A DNA stretch of 64,000 nt from Bryum argenteum (taxonomy: Eukaryota; Streptophyta; Bryopsida; Bryales; Bryaceae). Positions within the stretch are counted from its first letter, which is position 1. Each line of letters opens with the position of its first letter. The notes beneath the pieces were generated by a model. It made no database searches and was not told the origin of the DNA. It saw only the letters and a program-made list of their open reading frames with translations. Shown here in pieces: positions 47,331-60,978 of this stretch. Position numbers and translations under genes: made by a program. The stretch spans positions 15,721,495-15,785,494 of the forward strand of contig CM073328.1 in the NCBI GenBank assembly GCA_037043015.1, written 5' to 3'.

Positions 47331-50300
47331 CGAAGCCACAGACATACTGTGTAAATGCATGTTACTGGAATATTTGCTCCGTCACTGAATCGATTCAATA
47401 TTTCTGCTACACTTACATGAGTGCAAGAATGGCAACCTGCTGATTCTAGCGTTCACCCGAAGAGATGGTGAAAAATCTTACTGTCATGAGTCCCATTCTC
47501 CAAATCTGTATTCTCATCATGGACACTCACCTCGACACCTTGAATGTGCTTAAGATGCTCCTGAGAAATTGGGTATGCAGCGATGAGCATGATTCGATTC
47601 TTTGGACCATCCTTTAATGCAAACTTCGGCTCATTTTTTAATCAGAAACATTTGAAATTCCGAACGAATGCGAGCCTCAATAACAGAAGAAAACCCCAGT
47701 TTTGTTCATAAAAAGAAAATGGCTCTGTCTGTGAAGATGATTCGATTTAAAAACTAGAGAGCGAACGGAGAGCAAAGAAATATTAGGAGTTAGGGCAACG
47801 ATGAGGAACTCAAAGGTGAGAGTTCAGCACATATCTCACCCTTTCAGCATTTCAAAGGTTGCACACCAATTCATTCGAGAGCACTCAATAATAGTGCCAA
47901 TATAACGAGAGAAGTGGAGGTTCAAGTATGTCTGGAATCGTGCTCTTGCTGCGCCTACATGGCTTTTTATTGGTACTAATATACACATGATCCTGTATAA
48001 TATACACTTGATTTTGTAGGCTTCCATGAGTGTCTAGATAGCATATTCTTTGAAGCATGTTCTCGAGGCTAATAAAATCAGGTGCTCAAAATTGCATTGT
48101 GTGCAAGCTTCACAGTTTGTCATGCATGCTCTTAGTCATGGGTGGTAATCTTCATGGCTCATTTCTGAGTCACCATTCTCAATTTTGTAAGATTTGCACA
48201 TTCCATGCGTAGAGGCTCTTGTCGTAAACCTGGCCATGTTCATTGAAGTCAAACTTTTCAATCTCAATTTAATGCCTGATTTTATGTTTTTCATTGATTT
48301 CTTCACTAATCCTATATTTGTGATTACCTCTTTTATTGTAGATGGGAAGGTAATCATTTATCCGAGGATAATCTAAGATTGTAAAGTCTGAAGAAAGTCT
48401 AGATTTTCTCAAATTAGTTGCTAAATTCTTTGGACAAAAGTCTCATAATGATCATTTTGTTTCAAGATAATGAATATGGCCTTAAACGAGCAAGTATGAG
48501 GGTGAAGTGGTGAACTTTGAGTTTAACGTTGTGTTTAAATATCATTATAAAGTTATGAATTACTTGATAATGCAATATAGTGAAATTTCAAGGTACAGGC
48601 CTGCTTCACCATTTTCTTGTCACCATATATAATTTGGAAAACCTAATCATTCGACAAAGAAACTCTCATAAATATCGATTATTTACTAAATGGATCATAT
48701 TGTTTATATTTTCTAAACTTCGTAATCTCTGGAAAGTGCAATTACATTTGGATACTACTAATTTTCTATGATCACTCTCCCAACCTCGTCAGCTACTTAT
48801 CAAAAGAGAAGAAACAAAGAAATTGATCATGGAATTACCTAGTAAAATGCACAAATGGCAGATCTAGGGAGTGGACAAGAGTGTTTAGTCGTCGCGATCA
48901 ACTTCGGCCTCCCGTTTGAGATTGCTTCCACTTCAACTCAATGTGGCACGTACACACTCATTGGTAGTTATGCACCATAATCATTGAAAGAAAATTACAA
49001 TCAGACGGATGCGCAAGGCCTTGAAAAATGACATATCATTATAGACAAGGATTTCACGATACATTTCAAATAATATCACACGTCTCTTATGGAGTCAAAT
49101 CTACAATCTACAATGTAGTACACTACTATATAAGTATAGTAGCCACGGACTGGTTTTGCCGTTCGAGATAATCACTCAAAAACCGCAATTGATATCCTAT
49201 CAAGAAGCATGAGATACAAATTATATACAAATACCGGTATGGAATTCCAAGACGCTCCCATGGATCACAAGCATGAATGACTCCATAGGGCATGGAATCA
49301 ATCAAAACGATAAGAGTCAGAGGTTTGTAGCTAGTCGGCCACTTCTTGATCTTAAGAAGAAACTTTGGACGGTGTAGGAAGTTCCAAGCCGCCAATGTCG
49401 AGGTCGTCGGCTACCCAATTGAAGTTGACCCTCTCCTTCTCCTCCACAACATCATCAGGTTGACAATCCTCCAACCTTAGCTATAGCATCTTCCAAGCTC
49501 GAGTTGAAGTGGAGGCGACGACTCGCTGGGGACGCACCTAATCCCTCCTGTACATTATCGCCCGGGTCGAAATCATGTAGCGATGGAGTCAGCAGTATAA
49601 GGAGCCCAATTGTTAAAAGGCTAGTCTAGGAAAGAAGGAATTGTTGACAAATGGCATGGAGGAGTCAAAGCGACTTGATCCTTGTCAGCTGAGAAGACTA
49701 CTCCACTCTTATCGTCAAGTCGACGATCGAGAGTCTCCCCTGCAGCGGCTACACAATTTAAATCCGTGGTGGAATAGCATCGCCCTTGTGGTCGAATTGT
49801 TGATCATGGAACTTGGTTGAAGTGGCGGCTACATAGTCAGGATTGTTGAGGGAGACGGTGTCGCCCTTCTCGTAAGGGCAATGATCGTTGCGCACGAACA
49901 GCAGTTGTTTCCCGATCTGTATTGGCGGCATAGACGATGACGCCAGAGGAGGCTATAGCTTCGAGACAAAGGCAGCTTGAAGACGCAATGTTATACTAGC
50001 TTGCCTCAAGAGCATTTGCATCTGTGCATGCGAAATGCTCACCTTCTTGTCCGACTTGGCTTGCATCTTGGAGATTTTCTCGTTGGTTGGCCAATTTCAT
50101 TCCTCGGACTGAACAAGTTGCGCGTCTTTCTCTAATTTTGTCTGATGCTTCCTAAACCCTCTTACACTCCCATCAGATCTACGATCTCCAAGATCTTGTT
50201 GTGAACACCAGTATCCAACCCCCTACCCAACAACAACTATATATTTAAGAAATCAAACGATACCTCAAGTCTAACAAGGTGGTAGCAAATTGCGATTTTG

Positions 50301-53300
50301 GTTCTAGAACTTCCAAAAACACAAGAACCTAATTCTTAAAGGCTATAGGAAAATAATGTATCCATTGTCTTGTAATCCCTAAGTGCCTCGAATGTTAAAA
50401 AGGCAATAGATGAAAGGCAAAAGCTTTGAAAGTGTCGTGATTTCTTTATCTAGACTCCCTTTTGAAGAAGATTACTTGGATTGGGTTCCACATTAAGTCT
50501 ATTTTATGTGGTAAAAATTGCAAACCCATACAATAAAGTACCAATATATGGCATGAATTTTAGTGAAGGTAGTTTTTGTTTTGAATTTTCAAACATCAAG
50601 CATGTTTTACCATTGTCAGCCAATTATATGAAGTTCACTTCCGCTTTCTACAAAAATATTAAATATACAAAGATATATATAACTATGATCCTAAGATCAC
50701 ATTTCATAACTTTTTTGTTGGAAGATTTTTGATCCAAATACCATTGAGATTCATTTTGCAATGATGTTTCTCCGATGAAATTTCTGAAAAGATGATTGAT
50801 TTTTGAGGAGCGATTCTCCTTCATCCACCATTAGATCTCATCTTTGTTTGTTGGGTTGAATTTCAATTTGAATCTAGTTTTTGTAGTAGAAATGTTAAAC
50901 CATCCAAGATGTGAGGGAGACATGGCTTGCATTTTTTGCAAGGGGTCTTGATTTGGACATTATATTCTTTGAAAAATTTGGGGCAGTTTTTAAAATTGCA
51001 AGACCATTACTTGCGCTAGGATATTTTCTCGCTTTTTTTTTAAAATGAAAAGGTTATTAAGATGAAGGTAAAATGACTTTGTAGTTGGTCATATTCTCAT
51101 CGGAATAAATTTATTGGTAGTATTTTCACCTCAAAGTGACAATGATGAAATTTTGCAATCAATTTAGATTACTAAAACATAATGATCTCGCAATCAATGA
51201 GACCACATGACTAAACTTTTGACCCACATGACATACAGTAAGTCTACTAGACAATAGTATCCTCAATTCCGTTAAAATGGCGTTATTCCGGTAAAATGGC
51301 GCTTAATGGGGTGCTTAAAATGAAAAAAATAATGTTCACTTGGTTTTTGTCGAGTTTTGACAGGATAGTATAAATGATTCTAAACCGCATTTCAAAAACA
51401 ACAATGTTTTTGAACGGTCGTTCAGAAATATTGCCCTTTGACTATGTCCAAAGTTCAAAAACCATAAAAAATGTGTGTATTATGGAGATTTTGGTGATAT
51501 TACAGAAATCGGTTGATATTACGGAGTACATGTGTGATATTAATGAACATGCCATTTTGCAGGCATAAATACTTTATGAACTTCAGTTCAAAAATATGCT
51601 TGTAAAATGGCACATTTAAGAATGTAAGCAAAATGGCCCATAGGGGATTTGGCAAAATGGCACAAAGCATACTGCAATTTTAAAGGAATTGAGGTTTAGT
51701 ACAGTTTAGATCTTAATATCTCAATTTCATTATCACTAATGACACTCCAAACACAATAGTTTGTTCTGAATAAAAATACCTCTAGTCATTTAGAGGTCAA
51801 GGACTAGTGGCTAGGTTAGAGCTAGCATAGTGTTTACACTATGCCAATTGCAAAAAAAGATTATTTAATTTTTCTTTAACCATACTATGTAATAATCATT
51901 CGAGAAATACATTAAGAACCTAGGAAAAAACCTTGCCCACCAAAAAGTAGTAGTATATGCACTACAAATTGCTCCTCTTGAATGAGATCAAGCAACCTTC
52001 TATGTTAAGGCCCTCCTTGACACTAAAGGTAAGAAGCCATGGTGTCAACAACTTCAACCAACAGTAGAGCTTAAATCTTAAATCAATTCAATTTAAGCAC
52101 TTCCATTGGACAAAGTTGTTCTCCTCATGGTTTTCACCTCTAGTGTAAAGAGAGCCCAAGTAACCAATATTCCAAAGAAAATTGGAGTTCTTCTTCTTCT
52201 TTCCATTTCATGAATGAGTACTTGTGAAGGATAAGCTCTACAGTGACCCTCCAGATTTCCAAATTCACTAAATTGTTTTTTATTTGAACTTCATCTCATG
52301 CTCCAAAATTCCTCACACTCTAGGAGATATTTGAAATCAAAGTTTGAAAACACTATTTGAAATTTGCCCAAACTTTGGTATACGCTCTTTTATTCTCAAA
52401 TTCTGCCCAAAATTGATTCCAACGAAGAAAGTTCAAAGATTCACCAAGAAATTGAGATTTGTCTTTTTTTTCTCAAGTTTTGTTCTTCTATATATGTAGA
52501 AAAGGTAGTAAGGCATGATCTCACCGTTTGGATTTTCAATTCATGTACCATTTGAAGCTTGTCAAAATTCAAGAATTTGCATCTTGCATAAAAAGTGTTG
52601 TGTGCAAGAGACATTGTCAGGAAAGAAGTGAGGAGAGGCTAGCTCTCCTGTAGCTTTATATAGAAGGAAACTATAGTTTAACTTGCTATTGTAACTCCTT
52701 GTTAAAGGATGGAGCTCATGCACCAACTCATAGTGAGTGGTTGGTGCTTATTACATGCACTAACTAACTTATAGTAGGAGTAGCTTTATTCTATTTACAA
52801 CAAACTAAAGGTATAGTAACTTATAGTAGGAGTAGCTTTATTCTATTTACAACAAAAAGAGAGCAATTGTGATGATTTTTGGCTATTCCCTTCTCCTACT
52901 CTTTGGAGATGTTACAAGTGAACTTCCTGTTACAAACTGTAAAAAACTTTGAGGAGATGAAAGATGCTACATTCTAAAGAAAGCAGAAACAGTAAGTGTT
53001 GTCGTCTCCGGCGGTGTCAACTCACTGCGCTAGGTAACTAAGGTAGATCGGTAGAGAAGAACATGTGGACTACTCTTTCCCAAGGGCCAAATCTTCCCGA
53101 AATTTCGTCTGGTGAGACAGGATCAATGCGATCCGATTGATGTTCTTCCAAACTTGGTCAGTGCACTTCCGCACTTCTGCAGAGCCAGAGTTTCCAGAAC
53201 GTCCGAACAAAGAAACGAACAATCAAACAGACAGACAGACGCAGAAGCAGAAGCATCATTATCATGATGAGAGTATCAGAGTAATTTGTTACATGGCAAT

Positions 53301-53460
53301 CCATTTGCAGTAAGTTAAAAATGCCCCACCACCACTGTTGCACTATTTCCAAAGGAAGAGAAGCAAATCAGTATCTTCTAGAACGTTGCTTCTTCTTCTT
53401 CTTCTTCTTCTTCGTCTTGTAACTTCTTTACTCTGACAAGGGCATTATAGATTTCTGTTG
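47331..53460. other. Intergenic DNA without a convincing gene
   Basis: The stretch 49400-50120 is less AT-rich than its surroundings and might be an old retroelement piece, but I found no protease, RT or integrase motif. The dispersed repeat at 48071-48204 and a 43-bp direct duplication (about 52767-52805 and 52817-52855, TAGGAGTAGCTTTATTCTAT) lie here. A (CTT)n run is at about 53391-53413. Confidence 0.4.
48071..48204 (+). repeat. Dispersed repeat, copy 2 (copy 1 at 24323-24457)
   Basis: Shares AAAATTGCATT(G/A)TGTGCAAG, CATGC(A/T)... and GATTTGCACATTCCA with the first copy, same strand. The two copies sit on either side of the array. Confidence 0.75.
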
Positions 53461-53471
53461 CCGCTGCCACG

Positions 53472-53728
53472 CCGGACACTAAATCCAATCCATGTTCCCC
53501 CTTGGAATTTCCAAATATGGAGGGAGGCTAATAAAAGGCTGCCCGGTATTTTTTTGTGTTTAAGGCCTTAAAATTCCAAGAAGAGGCCTCCGAGGGTAAA
53601 ATGGGGGTGCAGACCCCAAATTTCAAAAAAAAAATTCAAAAAAATGACCTTAAGGAGGTCAAAAATGGAAAATAAAAAAACTGGGGCGCCCCCCAAGTGG
53701 GGAACATGGATTGGATTTAGTGAGCGGC
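53472..53728. mobile_element. 257-bp MULE-like MITE with 11-bp target duplication
   Basis: Inverted ends share CACTAAATCCAATCCATG and TTCCCC (53477-53500 and 53699-53722). CCGCTGCCACG is repeated directly at 53461-53471 and 53729-53739, an 11-bp target-site duplication. The CACTA start is a coincidence if the element extends five to six bases further out, as the duplication implies. Confidence 0.8.
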
Positions 53729-54621
53729 CCGCTGCCACGAACTTTGGAGACAGAAATGGCAGCCATGCAGCAGCATTCAGTAATGACCTTTTCCTCATTC
53801 CAAGACGGACTTTGGGTAGTCCATGCCATTTTAGCAACGCCCCAGTTTGGAGTGTATAATTATAAGCCTGGTAGGTGGGGGCTACGTTAATTGGGACTAA
53901 TCCTCGCTTTCTATTTACAGGCCTGCTTCAGGCGGCTCGTGCCTTATTTTACTGAAGCCTTTTTCGCCAATTTGTTTCTAAAAATTCAAAAAGGAGGCTT
54001 TGTGACCTAATCTTGCATTTCGCATTATAAAAGTGAGGGCTGCTAGTATTTGGACTTGGACCTTGCTGCGTTTCGTTTTGTTTTGCTTCAGACTACAAGA
54101 CAAGCGGAAAGAATATTATTGCCCCCTCCCGAACTTGTCAACCCTTGAAATACCTCTTCCCCATGCACCGAACCTGCTTCAGTTTGGATCAGCCCTAAAC
54201 TCTGCCACATCAGCTTCTCTCTCTCCCTCTCTCTGCATGGGTGACAATGTCCAAGTTATATAAAATGAGAACAGAGTTTGTTTTATTGTGGATTATGGCC
54301 AAAACGGGGTCTGCAATGCATGCATCATTTGGATAGTTGTTAGTATTTTGTTGTTTATTGTTTGAAACAATCAATGTAGTTTGGTAATTATCAGCAGTTT
54401 GGTGTTGATAGTTTACAGTAGAAAGGGTCTTACCAGGATTACTACACCAGTTTGCTATCTTGGTATTTTATATAGACTCTATCCTTTTTAACCCTTTACC
54501 ATTGGGAAGGCCTTTGACATTGCCGAGAATTGTTAAGCCGGTGGACATTTCAGAGCATCTTCAAGGTTGAAAAGGAAAGGGTTAAACAAAATCTTATGTA
54601 TATATTTGAAGCAAGGTGTGT

Positions 54622-54872
54622 TTAACCCCTTAAAACCCGAATCGGGTTTGGAGGTTCAACCCGCACGAGAAAAACTCAGCCAACTTTGACCATTATAATC
54701 TCACAAATGAGGAAGAATGAACGGTTCAAATTTGGTACGTGAGAAGAATGTCAAGTGAACTTTGAGATCTTACGGTTGAATCTTTTAAATAATGTTGGGA
54801 TTGAGATTGTTTGAGCTTAATCCAAAGGAAGGTCACTTAGACCGTTTTGCAACAAGGAGAGTTAGGGGTTAA
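54622..54872 (+). mobile_element. MITE with TTAACCCCT ends, copy 1 (plus orientation)
   Basis: Ends TTAACCCCT (54622) and AGGGGTTAA (54872). It is the reverse complement, at roughly 85%, of 56068-56335. Confidence 0.75.
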
Positions 54873-56067
54873 AAAGGTTAATTAAGGTGAGCAACTTTAT
54901 TGTCGAAGAAATTCCTTTTTTTAGCATGGTACGTTTCATTCATATATGCTTTCCATGAATACCCAAAAACATGGCTTTCAAGGACAAGTTGGAGTTGGGG
55001 AAGTGTTTGTCTTGATGTGAAGGCAAAAATGGTGGCTAGGGCCAAATGGGCTGGCAAGCTAAGGGCATCACCACCCATCCCTGAAAAGGGAGGGTGCATC
55101 ATCCTCACAATAAGTTGAGTTGAGTTGGTTTGCAAGCCGGGTGCCCCACCCATGACTTGCAAACATGGTGATAAAACAAGGAAAAAACAAAAGCAAGATG
55201 AATCTCATTGGCACCTTGGAAATTGGAGAAGAAGATGGAGTTTGTCCTTTGTTTGTTCTTTGTCCTTTAGTGGGCTCCTTTGTTGTTTTGGGGTTGGAGC
55301 TCCGCCCCTCAAAATGACCTCAATTTGCAGGTCGACCTCAACTTCTAACCCCAAAAGAAGTTGAGTTCATCCATTTTGCAGGGTGGGTGGGGCACTTTTG
55401 AGGGCCGCCACTCACAATACAAGTTCAGGTCATCCATTATTCAGGATGGGTGGGAATGCTCTAACGAGGTCAATGGGAGAGCCAGCCAGCCTAGTGCGGT
55501 GGACCAGGCAGGGAGTGGTCTTGGCTGCTGTGCCCTGGGGTGACCTGTAATGGAGCCTTTTCCACATCGGCATCTCTGATTCCATCAATCTAACTACAGG
55601 CGTATCCCTGTACCACCTGCAATTCTTCAACACAACGAAAATCAATTAATTTCCCCCTTTTCTTTAGATTAAAAAAGAAAAAAAAAATCAAATAAAATGT
55701 GATCATATTTTGTTTCAGGACCCACATCAGGCAATGATATAAAATGCTTAGATTTATTTTATTTTATTTTTCTTGAACAGTATATGCTTTACTGAAGTTA
55801 AACACATACAAGTGCCAGAGCCGAAGCCCGGCAGAATTAAACCAAATTCTTTTTAAGATTTTCTAAGTCTAAACCACCAGGCTAGTAAAATGCTTAGACT
55901 TTGTCCCCACTCAGATCTATGGAAACATGGTTCTTTTGTGGGGACTCAATTTTTCTAAAAAAAATAAATACAAATGTGGAGGCTTGAGAAGGTCAACTTG
56001 AATAGTGGACCAATCTTCCCTTGATCTTGAGTAGTATGACCAACAATTCTAAGTGAAAGAATACGAG

Positions 56068-56335
56068 TTAACCCCTAACTCTCCTTGTTGCAAAACGGTC
56101 TAAGTCACAGAATTTGACCTTCCTTTAGATTAAGCTCAAAAAATCTCAATCCAAGCAGTATTTAAAAGATTCAACCGTAAGGTATCAAAGTTCACTTGAC
56201 ATTCTTCTCACATATCAAATTTGAACCGTTCATTCTTCCTCATTTGTGAGATTATAGTGGTCGAAGTTGGCTGAGTTTTTGTCCTGCGGGAACCTCCAAA
56301 ACCCGTTTCGCGTTTTAAGGAGAGTTAGGGGTTAA
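56068..56335 (-). mobile_element. MITE with TTAACCCCT ends, copy 2 (inverted)
   Basis: Ends TTAACCCCTAACTCTCC and GGAGAGTTAGGGGTTAA are inverted repeats. Shares ACTCTCCTTGTTGCAAAACG and TTCATTCTTCCTCATTTGTG with copy 1 in the opposite orientation, 1.2 kb away. Confidence 0.75.
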
Positions 56336-56865
56336 TCCTCTTATTCTTTCACTTAGTCTTTGTGCGTCGGCCATGTTGAAGGGAGGTTGGGTGAAAGTAT
56401 CTACTTGAAATAGTGTTTTAATACAAGAAATCGAACTTTTTTCGTGTAGTGTTGAGTAGAGAGGTGGTCTCCTTGGAAAATCACAGGGATCATGGTTGTT
56501 GTTAGAATGATTAAGGATAACATTCAATACTCAATATACTCTAGTGAACTTAGAATTTAAAGTGTTTATGATATATTACTAGATCCGTAGATATTAAACG
56601 ATGATCACTGAAGGCGTAAGTTGTTATTTTTTATTTTCATAATGGATAGTAGCCAACCCTCCCTTACTCAAAGAGCTCCTACGTCTCTTAGAAGTAAGAC
56701 ATAAATGATATCAAACCCACATCGATTATCATATAAAAACCTCAACCCAACTCTCCTCATTATTTATCAACTCTATCAATCTATAACCTTTCATCTTATT
56801 GCCATCCTTATTCTTATCTCCATCCTTTTACCTTGTTATCATCACACTTTTTTTACTTTTTATTT

Positions 56866-56900
<35 letters not shown>

Positions 56901-58177
56901 TGGAGTGAATGTATTTAATACACAATACTGTATTGGTGGTTAGTTTCTTCAACCCCTTGTTCCTCCATTCTCTTAACCCCTAAAGATCCACGACCACCAA
57001 AACTGTTGTTTGTTGTTTTGGGCAGCCTAGGTGAAGGTGTTTGAAGTAATACTTTTGCCAAATAGTTTCACCTATACCGCAAAGTGTATGTGGTAAAATT
57101 TCCAAAGCGAAATTCCACATTTATAATCTTCATCTAGAAATTATAGATTTCAAGTCTATAATGGACAGTTTAAATTTAGTCTTTTTAACAATTTCTCTTT
57201 CAAAATATGTTCCTAAACAAATCATTATTGAAGTTCCAAAAATATTCGTCTCAAAATTCACAAATTTGTAAAGACACCTACTCACCATTCAAGTTTTTCT
57301 TGAACCAAATATACATAACGTTATGCATGTCTTTCTATATAGTTGTTGTTAGACCTTGTTTTAGAGGATACTTTGCATGAAGGTCATAAAAGTGAAATGA
57401 GGTTCTAAAATTTTGCATGAGGGTACCCAAATTCATTACCTACATGGAGATCAATTATGACCAAAATTGTTTGGAATAACAATCTTCAAGATTTCCTTTG
57501 CACTATGGAGACAATGTCTCACAGGGAATGTTCAAAAAATGTCCTCCACAGACTTTGAACGTCGCGATCTCACAAATGGTGGAGATCCAACGATTGAAAT
57601 TTTACATGGTAGTAGTGATCGAAGGTGGGGTTTAAGATCCTACATTTGAAAGCACAAAAGAAAAGTTAGAAGTTTTGACCATGCCTCAATTTCAACAAGG
57701 TGGTAGAATATTGGAGTTTTTGGTTTTGGAGAGTACAAAGAATAGCTTGGGATTAAACGCTAGTTCTGTCTTGAAAGTTGGACTTTAGTATAATCTCAAA
57801 CTTGTGAAGAAAACGATGCCTACAATGCGATAATAGTGTCTTGTCCCTACAATCTCCGAAAATAAAAGTTACCCTCTTCTAGACTACCTATCCACTTTGT
57901 ATGCTAGTGTGGCCTCGGCATCAAAAGAGAATAGTGGAAACATGGTCTAAGTAAAGCCACAAGTATAGCCATGCTGGTATTTTAAAGCCATATTGTGCCA
58001 CTATTGCTTTACTCACGCCTTTACTCAAACCACATTTCCACTAATGAGAGGAAGAAGAAGAACTCTAAAACTATTGAGGCCAGCGTGAACAAAATGTTTG
58101 TTTAACTATTTATATATATTTTTATTTTTTTTATTTTTTGTATATATATATATATATATATAAAGTTGTTTTTTAAT
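56336..58177. other. Intergenic DNA, no gene
   Basis: AT-rich, with a poly(T) tract at about 56870-56898 and a (TA)n run at 58142-58162. The segment 57325-57420 resembles the repeats at 60383-60598. Nothing coding was recognised. Confidence 0.4.
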
Positions 58178-58545
58178 TAACCCTTAAACGCCCATGGGGT
58201 CTAAAACGGGCAGTCCAAAATTGGATCACAACATCTTTTGGACTTGGGCATCATGAATAGTGCACTTTTTGAACTTGGGCACCATGAATGAACCGATCAA
58301 TGATGAGCTTGCAACCTCCTACAAAGTTATGTACAACCCCAACCTACCTACCACAATCCTTTCAAACCATAAAATCATACATACAAATTGTGTTTTGAAT
58401 TGTAAAATTTCACTTTTTGAATGCATCATAAGATGGTGACGAGTTTGACATCAAAATATAAGTGAAAAGTTGATTACAGTGAGAGCTACAGAGAAGATTC
58501 TGTTGGAATCAAGCCCCTCGGGCTTGCTTGGGCGTTTAAGGGTTA
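58178..58545. mobile_element. 368-bp MITE, copy 2
   Basis: Same length and ends as copy 1 (TAACCCTTAAACGCCCA ... TGGGCGTTTAAGGGTTA), around 90% alike inside, same orientation, inserted directly beside a (TA)n run. Flanking AT on both sides fits a 2-bp target duplication. Confidence 0.85.
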
Positions 58546-58917
58546 ATCAGTGAAACACCCACACAAGTTTAATTTAAAAATACAGATTTACACTTCAAGC
58601 ACGACCAAGACTATCGTTAAATTATTTTTTTTCTAGCAATGAATATCATCTCTTACACCAACCTTTTCCAAAGCACTCCGACATCACAAAAGATAAAGCA
58701 TGTTAATGCATGCACCTCATTTTCATGTGTACATCCTAGCATGACACAACATTCGTGTTATTATCTTACGACATGTACCGACGATAAAAACATGTTAAGG
58801 AAAGAAGCGAACACAAGAGGGAGGGAGGGAGGATGGTACGAAATGATGAATTGATAATTGAGGCGAGGAAAAGAATGAGTGAGGGAGGGAGGGAGGGTGA
58901 TGAGCGAGCGAGCAAAC

Positions 58918-58918
<1 letters not shown>

Positions 58919-58951
<33 letters not shown>
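58919..58951 (+). repeat. (GAT)n microsatellite
   Basis: Eleven GAT units, preceded by (GAGG)-type purine-rich DNA at about 58818-58915. Confidence 0.95.
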
Positions 58952-59066
58952 ATCCACAAGTGAGGGCAAGGGCAGCAGGCGGGGAAAGTGAAACAGTTGG
59001 GGGACAGGAAGGAATTCTGTTGAGCTTGTTCAGGGAAAGTGTTCCCTTGATCCTCAACAAAAGGGC

Positions 59067-59270
59067 ATGCCACCTTTTGTCATGTTGTCTCCGCCAAGAA
59101 TGTTACAACAACAACAACAACAACGTGCTTTGGGATTCATTGATTTTTTCCATCCCGGCTTTGATTCGTCCTCCTCCTCCTCGGACACCACGCAATGGGA
59201 TCATCGCTCTTCCTCTCGCTCCCGAGGTAGAGGCACCTATAACCGACCACTCAAGGATTTTAGCATATGA
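59067..59270 (+). CDS. Possible short or first-exon coding region, uncertain
   Basis: An ATG at 59067 opens 67 codons: 'MPPFVMLSPPRMLQQQQQQR' ... a Ser run ... 'SSSRSRGRGTYNRPLKDFSI'. The overlapping frame (58960-59373) is also open, so the choice is unclear. A donor-like AAG|GTATAC lies at 59277. Purine-rich and (GAT)n DNA directly upstream would fit a 5' leader or promoter. No family was recognised. Confidence 0.25.
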   Translation: MPPFVMLSPPRMLQQQQQQRALGFIDFFHPGFDSSSSSSDTTQWDHRSSSRSRGRGTYNRPLKDFSI

Positions 59271-60382
59271 TATTAAGGTATACATTTTTTTTGTTGAATT
59301 TTTCATGTGTGCAAACACAAGGTTCTTGTTGAATGCAAAAAGTTTCGTGATTGTATTTGCATTATTCAAATAGTTATAATTGTTTAAAGTGAAAAGTTGC
59401 TTGGAACCTACAGTCGATCACATGCTCAAATATATACAAATGAGGTACATCTGTTCTTTCAAAATCTAGGAATTGGGCTTGATCGGTTATGGGTCCCCGG
59501 TCGGGAATGGGTCCCTTTACCACACTCGGGCTCGTCCCGGTGCATCTTACCCCCTTGTGAAGTGACCTTGAGTACCTCATTGTAGCCACTATTATTATTA
59601 TTTTGAAGTTATTTTTATTACTATTATTATTATTTAAATATTTTTTTGTAGTATAGTTTGTAATCACTTCTTTGAGCGTCTTTTTGGTTCATTTTTTGAG
59701 AGCATGGAATGTAATTGGGCTGGATAATATCTAACACACCTTAACTCTTAAACGCACAAGATGTCGAAAACCGACGTTTTGAATGAAAGGGAGAATCTTT
59801 GAAGAGCCATAACTTCTTCATTTGAATTCTGTTTTGGACTAAATCACATAGAGTTGGGTCCCAAATCAAGTCTTCTTTGTGTTGGAAAATTTGCAGAGCC
59901 ATACAATAAAGTATAATCTTGCAATCTATAAGTCCCCATGACTCCAAATTTGATTGACATGGCCTGCAACAAGTATACTACATGATTGTATGGTTGAGAT
60001 CTAGATGGCTTGCCTTCATTTTCATATATGACACTTTGCAAAAAGTTACGTTCAAACTTTGATACAATTCCATTTTGAGTTAAAAGTTCCATAAATTGAA
60101 ATTGTTCTCTTAATGGCATCTCAACTCTAGTATAAAGATGCTCTTATCCTATATAAATTCACAAGTATAGGTTGTGTTCTACAAGTGCAAGCTTTATGTT
60201 TAAAGTAGTTATACAATAACTTGGCTTCATAATTTCCTTGGTGTTTCGCATATTTTTCCTTTGAAGATCTATCAAAATTGGAGATTTGAGGAATTTTCTA
60301 AAACTATTTGTGTCAAAATTCACAAACTCTTGACGTCTCTTCATCATTGTTTTGTTTTTACCAAGACCTAATATGTTTTTAA

Positions 60383-60598
60383 ATTATGCATGTCTTTACA
60401 TAATTGTTGTTTCCATATTTGTCTTTGGGAAATATTTTGCATGAAAATCCAAAAAGCATAATGAGTCTTTGATCTTGCATGCATAAATTATGCATGTTTT
60501 ATCATACTTTCACATTATTGTTGTTTCCATAGTTGTCCTTGAGAAATAGTTTGCATGAAAATCAAAGAATCATAATGAGTCTTTATTCTTGCATGTAC
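60383..60598 (+). repeat. Tandem duplication of about 105-110 bp
   Basis: Units 60383-60480 and 60487-60598 share ATTATGCATGT, ATTGTTGTTTCCATA, TTTGCATGAAAATC and CATAATGAGTCTTT. A related segment lies at 57325-57420, so this is a local family. Confidence 0.8.
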
Positions 60599-60978
60599 AA
60601 ATTCAAATTAATATACTCCTTGGAGAAAGTTGTTACCAACATTTAGGGCTAACAATCATAAAGTCCCACTTTGTACAAAGTAGACTATGACTTTAGCAAT
60701 GCCATACTTTTAAAAATCAACATCAACTTTGAAGGTTTTGATTCCACAAATGGTGCAGATCTACAAGCAAGACTTTGGCATAATACTTTGATGATAACTA
60801 GCTTCAAGATCCTACGCTTGGGAGTTCTCAAAAACTATACAAAACGATTGATACTACCTCTCTGCAGAAGAGAGGAAAACTAATATTTCATGTTTTTGAG
60901 CACCAAAAAGAACAAGATTCTTTAGATAGTTAAAAAAGGTGCCTTCTTGACTTAAAGTCTTGGCAAAGAATGCAAATG

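Noticed and set aside
49400-50120. A retrotransposon gag-like region
   Set aside because: Only a compositional change is seen; no diagnostic motif or LTR was found.
53477-53722. CACTA element from the CACTAAATCC...GGATTTAGTG ends
   Set aside because: An 11-bp direct duplication lies five to six bases outside these ends and the flanking bases are also inverted repeats, which fits a MULE-like element better.
58761-59073. Minus-strand frames with poly-His, poly-Ile or poly-Ser
   Set aside because: They are translations of the (GAT)n microsatellite and purine-rich tracts.
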